Source: Gemmatimonadota bacterium (GTDB lineage: Bacteria > Gemmatimonadota > Gemmatimonadetes > Longimicrobiales > UBA6960). From it: DNA of 5,481 bases. This document shows, piece by piece, positions 1 through 5,289 of the stretch. Numbering within the stretch: position 1 is the first letter of the stretch; every line of letters starts with the position of its first letter. The DNA is taken from positions 1 to 5,481 of the forward strand of contig JADFLD010000170.1 of the NCBI GenBank assembly GCA_022564535.1. Reading direction: 5' to 3'. The notes under the pieces were generated by a model. The model made no database searches. It was not told the DNA's origin and saw nothing but the letters and a program-made list of their open reading frames with translations. The translations under genes were made by a program, and so were the position numbers.

Positions 1-135
1 GCGGTCCGGGTTTGCTCTGGGGAGGTCACCTACGCTACCCAGCCGCAAGCGCCGATCCCCGAAGGCCACGCGCTGATCTGCTGCGCGGTTCCAGCAAAGA
101 CGGACGAGCCGAGCCGCGTCGTTCTCGAGTTGTAG
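1..135 (+). CDS. [2Fe-2S] ferredoxin-type protein, C-terminal 44 residues (partial)
   Basis: Frame 1 is open from the first base to a TAG stop at 133-135 and encodes 44 residues; the 5' part lies outside the window. Visible landmarks fit the end of a plant-type [2Fe-2S] ferredoxin domain: a V-x-S-G-E-V-x-Y strand (residues 4-11) that normally follows the three-cysteine loop, then P-x-G-H-A-L-I-C-C-A-V-P (residues 20-31), where Cys27 sits at the position of the last cluster ligand (L-x-C-x-A-x-P), and a closing V-V-L-E-L strand. In the family such domains pass single electrons to oxygenases or reductases, or form the electron-input domain of a larger flavoprotein; a small ferredoxin and the end of a longer reductase cannot be told apart here. 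The GAF-domain gene begins 3 nt downstream, so the two were probably cotranscribed. The identification rests on this short tail only. Confidence 0.6.
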   Translation, partial: AVRVCSGEVTYATQPQAPIPEGHALICCAVPAKTDEPSRVVLEL

Positions 136-572
136 CCTGTGCTAGCTTCGTCGAACGTGGACCCGCAACGCCTGCAACAGATTGCGTTATCGGTCGCGGG
201 AGCCGGCTCCCTCTCGGAAACGTTACGCACGATCGTCGACGCGCTGTTCGCGTTGCCGGGTATGGCGTTGGCCCGGATCTGGCTGAAGGCACCGGGTGAT
301 ATCTGCGACTCGTGCCCGATGCGCGCCGAATGTCCCGACCAGACCGAGTGTTTGCATCTGTCGGCCAGCGCGGGCGCGACGGCCATGGCGGCTGCGACCG
401 CCTCCTGGATATCCGCCTCCACGTCTCCGACGGTAAAGCGGCGCACGACAGGGATACCGCGCCCGGCAAGGGCCCGTGCAAGCCACGCCGCGTTGGTATC
501 GACCGTCTGACCCAGGAGCAACTCGTTGCCGACGGACACGATCGCGGAAGTCACGGCGAAGGCGGCTGACAC
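30..572 (-). CDS. cinA: CinA N-terminal (MoCF-biosynthesis-like) domain, 5' fragment only
   Basis: The open frame starts at GTG 572 and runs to a stop at 30, but only residues 1-64 (bases 381-572) are CinA-like. They carry the characteristic opening of the domain: S-A-I-V-S-V-G-N-E-L-L-L-G-Q (9-22), V-D-T-N-A-A-W-L-A (24-32), then G-I-P-V-V-R and T-V-G-D (47-50), ending in a helix E-A-V-A-A-A-M-A. The T-G-G-L-G-P-T-x-D-D motif that should follow within about 15 residues is absent; instead the frame runs antisense through the GAF gene. Full CinA proteins are about 400 residues, with a COG1058 domain (ADP-ribose pyrophosphatase-type activity) and often a C-terminal nicotinamide-nucleotide amidase. 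The gap to pgsA is 13 nt with no Shine-Dalgarno, which suggests coupled translation as the last visible gene of the operon. The product as written would not be functional. Confidence 0.7.
   Translation of the reverse strand: MSAAFAVTSAIVSVGNELLLGQTVDTNAAWLARALAGRGIPVVRRFTVGDVEADIQEAVAAAMAVAPALADRCKHSVWSGHSARIGHESQISPGAFSQIRANAIPGNANSASTIVRNVSEREPAPATDNAICCRRCGSTFDEASTGYNSRTTRLGSSVFAGTAQQISAWPSGIGACGWVA
139..510 (+). CDS. GAF-domain sensory/regulatory protein, 5' fragment truncated at a breakpoint
   Basis: The open frame starts at GTG 139 (another GTG is at 157; neither has a clear Shine-Dalgarno) and ends at 510. Only residues 1 to about 79 (to base ~375) look like a real protein. They contain a helix of the type usually preceding a GAF domain (residues 9-38), the strand A-L-A-R-I-W-L (43-49), and a cysteine segment C56-x2-C59-x5-C65-x5-C71 followed by L-H-L-S-A-S-A-G. 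From memory, similar N-termini occur in GAF proteins that continue into sigma-54 AAA+ activator or kinase domains; that continuation is not here, so the output domain is unknown. The four cysteines could bind a metal or Fe-S cluster (inference). From ~376 the frame is simply the antisense of cinA, so the residues after G79 are not native. It sits 3 nt after the ferredoxin stop. Confidence 0.55.
   Translation: MLASSNVDPQRLQQIALSVAGAGSLSETLRTIVDALFALPGMALARIWLKAPGDICDSCPMRAECPDQTECLHLSASAGATAMAAATASWISASTSPTVKRRTTGIPRPARARASHAALVSTV
360..384. other. Breakpoint joining two truncated genes head-on
   Basis: To the left, the plus strand codes for a GAF protein whose family-like sequence ends with S-A-S-A-G at base 375. 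To the right, the minus strand codes for CinA, whose family-like sequence ends at E-A-V-A-A-A-M-A at base 381. No stop codon, insertion sequence or target duplication separates them. The short direct or palindromic GGCC words at 363-366 and 381-384 flank a GC-only core, which would be enough for a microhomology join. The exact base cannot be fixed because both frames stay open through the join. Confidence 0.6.
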
Positions 573-585
573 GAACGGCCGGAAT

Positions 586-1230
586 CTAGTCGCGGATACC
601 TACCAGCGTACGGTAGGACCAGAGGTAGTCCAGCATCGAATACACGGTCAGCACGATCGCCCCGATCAACGTGATACCTACTACGGCCCGAACGAACTGT
701 GCTCCCAACACCCAGATCCCACTGGACCAGTCCCTCATATCGGCGATCTCCACCAGGGGGTACCAGAGGAACACGGCTCCGATGAAGACCATCTGAAAGA
801 CGACTTTCCACTTCCCCGCGGCGCCGGCGGAGATCACTACACCCTGCTTCACGGCGTAGCTCCGAAACGCCGTCATGAAGATTTCGCGCCCGAAGATCAC
901 GATGAGGACCCACGTCGGCAGCGGACCCCACCAGGGGACGGGGTCCAACACCCCGCCGCGATGCGAAATCAAGTAGACCGGTATCATGGTCGCCGCGAGG
1001 AGCAATTTGTCGGCCACGGGATCGAGCAGCTTGCCCATGTCGGTGATCAAGTCGTACCGCCTCGCCAAATACCCGTCCCACGCGTCGGACACGGCGGCGA
1101 CCACGAAGAGCGCGAACGCCCCGAATCGCGCCGCCACCGAGGGTGATACGGCGAGCCAGAAGATCAACGGACACACGCTGATACGTGCGATCGTGATCAC
1201 GTTGGGGAGGTTCAGGCGGCCCCTGCTCAC
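586..1230 (-). CDS. pgsA: CDP-diacylglycerol--glycerol-3-phosphate 3-phosphatidyltransferase
   Basis: 214 residues, starting at GTG 1230 (the family-typical L-N-L-P-N-x-I-T-x-x-R opening is residues 6-16) and ending at TAG 586. The enzyme transfers the phosphatidyl group from CDP-diacylglycerol to sn-glycerol-3-phosphate at the inner membrane, the committed step to phosphatidylglycerol and cardiolipin. The CDP-alcohol phosphatidyltransferase signature D-G-x2-A-R-x8-G-x3-D-x3-D is complete at residues 52-74, preceded by Asp49; Asp49, Asp52, Asp70 and Asp74 are the expected metal and catalytic residues. Hydrophobic stretches near 8-28, 33-48, 76-93, 104-120, 145-162 and 175-203 fit about six membrane spans. 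At 214 residues it is slightly longer than the usual 180-200, with a W/P/G-rich loop near 90-104. The gap to mglA is 19 nt, with no evident Shine-Dalgarno but a stable hairpin just upstream. Phosphatidylserine or cardiolipin synthases share the fold; the opening and the context favour PgsA. Confidence 0.93.
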   Translation of the reverse strand: MSRGRLNLPNVITIARISVCPLIFWLAVSPSVAARFGAFALFVVAAVSDAWDGYLARRYDLITDMGKLLDPVADKLLLAATMIPVYLISHRGGVLDPVPWWGPLPTWVLIVIFGREIFMTAFRSYAVKQGVVISAGAAGKWKVVFQMVFIGAVFLWYPLVEIADMRDWSSGIWVLGAQFVRAVVGITLIGAIVLTVYSMLDYLWSYRTLVGIRD

Positions 1231-1249
1231 GGAACTGAACGCCGCTCGC

Positions 1250-1828
<579 letters not shown>

Positions 1829-1998
1829 GGATCGACGCTACCTCCCCAGATGGGTGATTCGCGGAGCCACGGGCTCTCCCCTATGTGCCATAAGAAAGAG
1901 GCGTGGAAGCAGGCCATCGCACACGCCCCCTGTCGACCGAAATCGGGCGACGGACCATAAACTCGGCACGCTAGGCGCGAGTGGCAAGGCTATCGGCG
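1829..1998 (-). promoter_or_regulatory. 170-bp intergenic region upstream of mglA, possible promoter
   Basis: This is the only sizeable gap inside the minus-strand cluster. It contains the mglA Shine-Dalgarno (1841-1847). A weak sigma-70-like pair is visible on the minus strand: TTCCAC (1903-1908), 17 bp, then CATAGG (1880-1885), which would start transcription near 1873. TTATGG (1888-1893) is an alternative -10. No T-rich terminator hairpin and no remnant of a roadblock/MglB coding frame was seen. The promoter call is tentative because both hexamers match the consensus poorly. Confidence 0.25.
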
Positions 1999-2313
1999 TC
2001 AAGCGGTCTCGGACTGTGCCGTGATCCCCACTCGGTCCACATCCTCCTGCATGCGATCAACGATCGCTCGAGCCCTCTCTCTGAGCATCTTCCGCGGCTC
2101 CCACGAGACGAAGTCTCGCAGCAACCTGATCAAGTCGATGGAGGCCGCTTCACCACTGATGTGGCCCAGCGCGGCCAGCCGCCTGAACGCTCGTGGGCTG
2201 AACAGATCGCGCCGATGTCGGCTGATCTGACCTCGGATGATCACCGCCGCCAACGCACCGGCAGTCGCAGCCGCGAGTACTGTCAGCCCTGCTGTCCTAA
2301 GCTTCTTGTCCAT
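1999..2313 (-). CDS. Small membrane-anchored protein of unknown function
   Basis: 104 residues, ATG 2313 to TGA 1999; I do not recognise a characterised family. The N-terminus is M-D-K-K-L-R followed by an Ala/Val/Leu-rich hydrophobic segment (about residues 8-27) and then R-G-Q-I-S-R-H-R-R-D. The strong positive charge on the far side of the helix suggests a single-span anchor with the rest in the cytoplasm, rather than a cleaved signal peptide. The remaining ~70 residues look fully helical and Arg-rich (R-R-L-A-A-L-G-H-I-S-G, I-D-L-I-R-L-L-R-D-F-V-S-W-E-P, then an R-A-R-A-I-V-D-R-M-Q-E-D helix), reminiscent of a short HEAT-like or scaffold helical pair, though this is weak. The start codon is 2 nt after the recR stop (TGA-AG-ATG), so translation is almost certainly coupled to recR. 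Its position just before mglA makes a link to the GTPase conceivable but unproven. Confidence 0.8.
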   Translation of the reverse strand: MDKKLRTAGLTVLAAATAGALAAVIIRGQISRHRRDLFSPRAFRRLAALGHISGEAASIDLIRLLRDFVSWEPRKMLRERARAIVDRMQEDVDRVGITAQSETA

Positions 2314-2315
2314 CT

Positions 2316-2909
2316 TCAGATTTCTCGGCGCCCGGCCAATGCCTGCGCGATGGTCGTACCGTCAACGTATTCGAGATCACTTCCCACCGGAATCCCACGC
2401 GCGAGCCGCGTCACCCGCGGCCCGAGCGGTCGAATCTCCTGCTCCAGGAAAACCGACGTCGCCTCGCCCTCCACACTGGCGTTCGTCGCCACGATTACTT
2501 CCTCGATCTCTCCCGCGGACTGATCGATCCGACGAAGAAGTGTAGCGACATTCAACTCCTCGGGGCCAATCCCGTCGAGTGGCGAGAGTCGCCCGCCCAA
2601 GACGTGGAACAGGCCTCGGTACTGTCCGGAGCGCTCGATCGCCCCCACCTCGTACGCTTCTTCGACCACGCACAAGATCGTCTGGTCACGTCTCGGGTTG
2701 GTGCAGATATCACAGAGCTCGTGCTCCGAAAAATTGCCGCACGCCTCGCACTCCCTGATCTTGTCGGCCAAATCGACGAGGGCGCCGGCCAAACGACGCG
2801 TCTGGTCCTTGGACGCCTTCAGGAGGTGGTGTACGAGTCTGAGCGCGGTCTTGGATCCGATTCCGGGAAGGCGAGAGAACTCGTCCGTGAGCCGCTCGAT
2901 CGCGGACAT
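2316..2909 (-). CDS. recR: Recombination mediator protein RecR
   Basis: 197 residues, ATG 2909 to TGA 2316, the usual length. RecR acts with RecO (and RecF) to load RecA onto SSB-coated single-stranded DNA at gaps and stalled forks. Domains in order: an N-terminal helix-hairpin-helix with L-P-G-I-G-S-K-T-A at 14-22; a four-cysteine zinc finger C54-x2-C57-x8-C66-x2-C69; a Toprim domain from about 77 with C-V-V-E-E-A-Y-E-V-G-A-I-E at 80-92 and G-R-L-S-P-L-D-G-I-G-P-E at 106-117; and the conserved C-terminal R-L-A-R-G-I-P-V-G-S-D-L-E-Y-V-D. All key residues are present, so it should be functional. GGAG at 2915-2918 lies 5 nt before the ATG, supporting this start. It lies 15 nt after ybaB and 2 nt before the next gene, inside the conserved dnaX-ybaB-recR order. 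Confidence 0.97.
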   Translation of the reverse strand: MSAIERLTDEFSRLPGIGSKTALRLVHHLLKASKDQTRRLAGALVDLADKIRECEACGNFSEHELCDICTNPRRDQTILCVVEEAYEVGAIERSGQYRGLFHVLGGRLSPLDGIGPEELNVATLLRRIDQSAGEIEEVIVATNASVEGEATSVFLEQEIRPLGPRVTRLARGIPVGSDLEYVDGTTIAQALAGRREI

Positions 2910-2924
2910 GAAAGCTCCGCGCCC

Positions 2925-3251
2925 TCAGAAGAGCTTGGGCAAACCCGGAATGTTCATCGGAAGGCCGCCCGTGGCCTTCTTCATCTCCTGCTCGTACTCA
3001 CCCTGAGCCTTGCCCTGCGCCTCGCTGATCGCCGCCAAAACCAAGTCCTCCAGCATCTCTACGTCACGCGCATCGACGCACGTCGGATCGATCTGCACCT
3101 GCTTCGCGTGTCCCTTGCCGTCCACCGTCACGGTGACCATCCCACCCCCCGATGAGGCGGTGATCCTCTTGGACTCCAGTGACTCCTGAAGCTGCGTCAT
3201 CTTGGCCTGCAGTTGTTGACTCAACTGCATGAGCTGGGAGAGATCGGTCAT
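2925..3251 (-). CDS. ybaB: YbaB/EbfC family nucleoid-associated DNA-binding protein
   Basis: 108 residues, ATG 3251 to TGA 2925, the usual family size. Members form tweezer-shaped dimers that bind DNA and are nearly always coded between dnaX and recR, as here. Visible features: an N-terminal helix rich in Gln and Leu (L-S-Q-L-M-Q-L-S-Q-Q-L-Q-A-K-M, residues 4-18), then the strand region T-A-S-S-G-G-G-M-V-T-V-T-V-D-G (31-45), V-Q-I-D-P (52-56), a helix with M-L-E-D-L-V-L-A-A-I, and a short P-G-L-P-K-L-F tail. The start has no Shine-Dalgarno; instead the 5' leader carries the complementary sequence CCTCCTT just before the ATG. A downstream in-frame ATG (Met8) would also fit the family, but has no better ribosome site. 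It is 40 nt from dnaX and 15 nt from recR, so it is probably cotranscribed with both. Confidence 0.95.
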   Translation of the reverse strand: MTDLSQLMQLSQQLQAKMTQLQESLESKRITASSGGGMVTVTVDGKGHAKQVQIDPTCVDARDVEMLEDLVLAAISEAQGKAQGEYEQEMKKATGGLPMNIPGLPKLF

Positions 3252-3253
3252 TT

Positions 3254-3264
3254 AGAAGGAGGTT
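3254..3264 (-). promoter_or_regulatory. Anti-Shine-Dalgarno sequence in the ybaB leader
   Basis: Read in the direction of ybaB transcription, the bases just before the start codon are AACCTCCTTCT. CCTCCTT (3256-3262) is identical to the pyrimidine-rich 3' end of 16S rRNA, not complementary to it. It therefore cannot recruit the ribosome by Shine-Dalgarno pairing; it could instead pair with purine-rich mRNA. On the plus strand the same bases form a perfect AAGGAGG, but no convincing plus-strand gene starts at the right distance. Confidence 0.4.
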
Positions 3265-3291
3265 GGGGCCGCGGATTCGCGTGGCATGAGC

Positions 3292-5046
3292 TCAATCCAT
3301 CAACTCGAGATCGAGTTCTTCTACCGCTCGCTCAAGGCGGGGTTCCTGGCGATACAGTGCCTTCAGCGTGTCCGCGTGGACCTCCTCTTGCGTGACTCTG
3401 GCCGCGCCAGCCCCCGTCGCCTCAGGAGCCTCCAGCCGAAGCTCCGGCCGGCGGCCCAGGTGAGGGGCGAGCCCATCCGCAATCTGCTTCATGACGCCTG
3501 GTGTCGAGAGTCGTTCCATCGCCGGCCCCGGGAGGGAGCGGACCACTACACTTCCGTCGCTCCCCTCCACGACGTGAGCGGAGCGGAGGAACGCGGAAAG
3601 GCCTTTCGGAATGTCCTTGCCTGCGTCGAGCCAACGTCGCCAAGCCGCTTCCACGTCGGGCGTCGGGGTGATGTCCGGGCCCGGCGATGCATCCGCGACG
3701 CCATTGGCTCCGGCCACGACGTTCCCGCCGGGCTGAGAAGCCAGTTCGACAGATCGGCCGCCCGCGGTCTCGGATGCCTCTCGCGAAGACCGAAGCCCCG
3801 GAGATGGGGTCGAGCCCGGAACGTCCACCCCTCCTGCAACCGATCCGGAACCGTCCGAACCCGCCCCCCCGTCCGCAGAGCCACCGCCAGCCGACGGAGC
3901 CCCGCCAAGCGCCGAGATCAACTCCTCGAATGCTACCGTGCGGTCCAGAAAGCTCAGACGGAGCAGAAGCATCTCGATCGGCAAGCGGGGATTCGGGCTA
4001 CGCCTCAAGCTGCCCTGGCTTTCGAGGTCCGCCGCCGCGGAGAGCATTCGTAGGAGATCCCCGGGCGAGAACACGGCCGCGCGCTCGGCGAACTGGGCAC
4101 GAACGTCATCCTGGACGTCGACGTCGGCGTCCGGAGACAGCCTGAGCCTCAACAGAATGCGAAAGACGTCCAACAATCCATGATGGAACTCGACCAGATC
4201 ATAGCCCTCGTCGACGAGCGACTGAATGAATCCGAAGACGCGCTCGTGTCGGCTTTCAATCAGGATGTCGAGGACCTCGACGTAACGCTCCTCTTCAACC
4301 AGCCCGAGAACGCGACGAACCGACTCGACGTCGACCTCGCCGCCCGTGAGCGCGATGACCTGATCGAGCAAGGACAGCGCATCCCGCATCCCGCCATCCG
4401 CCTTGCGGGCGATCACATGCAGTGCGTCCTCCGTAGCGGTCGCGTCTTCCTGCGTCAGGATCTTCGAGAGGCGCGCTACGATGTCCGACACGCCGATCCG
4501 GTGAAAATCGAATCGCTGGCAGCGCGAAAGAATCGGGGCCGCCAGCTGCTGGATCTTGTGGGGTTCCGTGGTCGCGAAGATGAAAATCACCCGCGGAGGC
4601 GGCTCCTCGAGGATCTTCAGGAGTGCGTTCCACGCCTCACGCGTGAGCATGTGGGCCTCATCGACGATGTACACCTTGCTCCGGCCCTCGCCGGACGGGG
4701 CATACATCGCTCTCTCACGCAGGTTGCGGGCGTCCTCCACGCCCCTGTTGGAGGCGGCATCGATCTCGACCACGTCCAACGCCGTGTGACCGCCCCAGAT
4801 TCTCTCGCAGCTGTCACACGTGCCGCACGGCTCTCCGTCGTCGCTGCGGTCCGGACAGTTGAGCGCCATCGCGAGGACGCGCGCGAGGGTCGTCTTCCCG
4901 ACGCCGCGGGGGCCGCAAAACAGATAGGCGTGACCGACGCAGTCCGTCGCGACCGCGCGCCGAAGCGTCTCCGAAACGTGCTCCTGGGTCGCGACGTCCG
5001 CGAAGGATCGGGGCCGGTACTTTCTCGCTAATGCTGTGTGGCTCAA
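3292..5046 (-). CDS. dnaX: DNA polymerase III subunit tau (DnaX)
   Basis: 584 residues, TTG 5046 to TGA 3292. DnaX is the ATPase and organiser of the clamp loader. The TTG start gives the family opening M-S-H-T-A-L-A-R-K-Y-R-P-R-S-F; there is no in-frame alternative upstream and no clear Shine-Dalgarno. The AAA+ core carries Walker A G-P-R-G-V-G-K-T-T (45-53), a zinc module of Cys64, Cys74, Cys77 and Cys80, Walker B V-D-E-A-H (128-132), sensor 1 A-T-T-E-P-H-K-I (158-165) and the arginine finger S-R-C (174-176). The lid and collar domains follow to about 380. Residues ~380-462 form a Gly/Ser/Pro-rich low-complexity linker. The C-terminal domain (~463-584, from A-A-W-R-R-W) is the tau part that contacts the polymerase and DnaB in other species. 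No A-rich slippery heptamer was found, so a frameshifted gamma form is not evident. It lies 37 nt downstream of the SRP RNA and 40 nt upstream of ybaB. Confidence 0.96.
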   Translation of the reverse strand: MSHTALARKYRPRSFADVATQEHVSETLRRAVATDCVGHAYLFCGPRGVGKTTLARVLAMALNCPDRSDDGEPCGTCDSCERIWGGHTALDVVEIDAASNRGVEDARNLRERAMYAPSGEGRSKVYIVDEAHMLTREAWNALLKILEEPPPRVIFIFATTEPHKIQQLAAPILSRCQRFDFHRIGVSDIVARLSKILTQEDATATEDALHVIARKADGGMRDALSLLDQVIALTGGEVDVESVRRVLGLVEEERYVEVLDILIESRHERVFGFIQSLVDEGYDLVEFHHGLLDVFRILLRLRLSPDADVDVQDDVRAQFAERAAVFSPGDLLRMLSAAADLESQGSLRRSPNPRLPIEMLLLRLSFLDRTVAFEELISALGGAPSAGGGSADGGAGSDGSGSVAGGVDVPGSTPSPGLRSSREASETAGGRSVELASQPGGNVVAGANGVADASPGPDITPTPDVEAAWRRWLDAGKDIPKGLSAFLRSAHVVEGSDGSVVVRSLPGPAMERLSTPGVMKQIADGLAPHLGRRPELRLEAPEATGAGAARVTQEEVHADTLKALYRQEPRLERAVEELDLELMD

Positions 5047-5083
5047 CGGGTAAGGTGCATTCGTCTAAGGTAAAACACGAATA

Positions 5084-5189
5084 GAAATGCCCCAGGCAAC
5101 CCGCAGCGACGATCACCGCACTTACCGCTGCTACCTGCGGGGTCCTGACGGGATTCGTGAGCTTTCGCCCTGCGGACCTGGGGCACTTC
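5084..5189 (-). ncRNA. ffs: Small (4.5S-type) signal recognition particle RNA
   Basis: On the minus strand the conserved SRP domain IV core appears at 5127-5149: GTCAGG, an 11-base apical segment, then AGCAGC. The outer arms pair as required: GAAGTGCCCCAGG at the 5' end (5177-5189) with CCTGGGGCATTTC at the 3' end (13 pairs, one G-U), followed inward by CCGCAG with CTGCGG. This gives a roughly 106-nt rod without an Alu domain, the small form. The RNA binds Ffh and directs ribosomes making membrane proteins to FtsY. The apex reads ACC-CCGCA-GGT, a five-base loop rather than the usual GNRA tetraloop. Its place just upstream of dnaX matches the conserved ffs/scr-dnaX-ybaB-recR order. No strong terminator follows (only a short TTTT at about 5071-5074), so read-through into dnaX is likely. 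The exact ends are estimates from pairing. Confidence 0.88.
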
Positions 5190-5191
5190 AA

Positions 5192-5220
5192 AAGCTATCT
5201 GGGCCCCGTCAGCGGGTCAA
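5192..5220 (-). promoter_or_regulatory. Putative sigma-70-type promoter of the SRP RNA / dnaX cluster
   Basis: On the minus strand TTGACC (5215-5220; 5 of 6 to the -35 consensus) is followed by an ideal 17-bp spacer and TAGCTT (5192-5197; 3 of 6 to the -10 consensus). Transcription would start near 5185-5189, which coincides with the 5' end of the SRP RNA deduced independently from base pairing. That agreement is the main support. It probably also drives dnaX and the genes after it. Confidence 0.55.
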
Positions 5221-5247
5221 CGAGCCGGCTCCGCTCACAGGGGCCCA
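5200..5247. repeat. 8-bp inverted repeat TGGGCCCC / GGGGCCCA around the SRP RNA promoter
   Basis: TGGGCCCC at 5200-5207 and its exact reverse complement GGGGCCCA at 5240-5247 are separated by 32 bp. The first copy lies in the spacer between the putative -10 and -35 boxes of the SRP RNA promoter and the second lies upstream of the -35. It might be a pair of operator half-sites serving the divergent ffs and yraN directions, but in GC-rich DNA an 8-bp match can arise by chance. Confidence 0.3.
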
Positions 5248-5289
5248 TTCCCGTATGGCTCGGCCCACCGGAGCGCCCCATTTTGGAAC

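Noticed and set aside
1..138. tRNA or other structured RNA at the left edge
   Set aside because: No cloverleaf could be formed, and frame 1 gives a coherent ferredoxin-like C-terminus ending in a stop.
526..1146. Open frame of 206 codons on the plus strand
   Set aside because: It is antisense to pgsA, which has a complete catalytic signature; its His/Asp/Arg-rich translation is typical of an antisense frame to membrane protein codons.
3864..3870. Run of seven G (minus strand) in the dnaX linker as a slippage site producing a short gamma subunit
   Set aside because: Neither shifted frame stops soon afterwards: one continues to 3546 and the other to 3422, adding 100 or more residues of basic sequence. 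That is unlike known gamma-producing sites, and no A-rich slippery heptamer is present.
3286..4053. Open frame of 255 codons on the plus strand, with an AAGGAGG upstream at 3256-3262
   Set aside because: It is antisense to the dnaX linker and C-terminal domain, the purine tract is more than 20 nt from its ATG, and the translation is Arg/Pro/Ser-rich without a domain.
4180..5031. Long open frame of 283 codons on the plus strand
   Set aside because: It lies wholly antisense to the dnaX AAA+ core, whose motifs are all intact. The translation has no recognisable domain, and long antisense frames are expected in GC-rich coding DNA.
5062..5083. Intrinsic terminator between the SRP RNA and dnaX
   Set aside because: There is only a short TTTT and no separate stem directly before it beyond the SRP rod itself; read-through into dnaX is more likely.
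4814..5191. Minus-strand frame of 125 codons spanning the SRP RNA and the dnaX start
   Set aside because: It overlaps the SRP RNA and then runs out of frame through the dnaX N-terminus, with no protein-like features.
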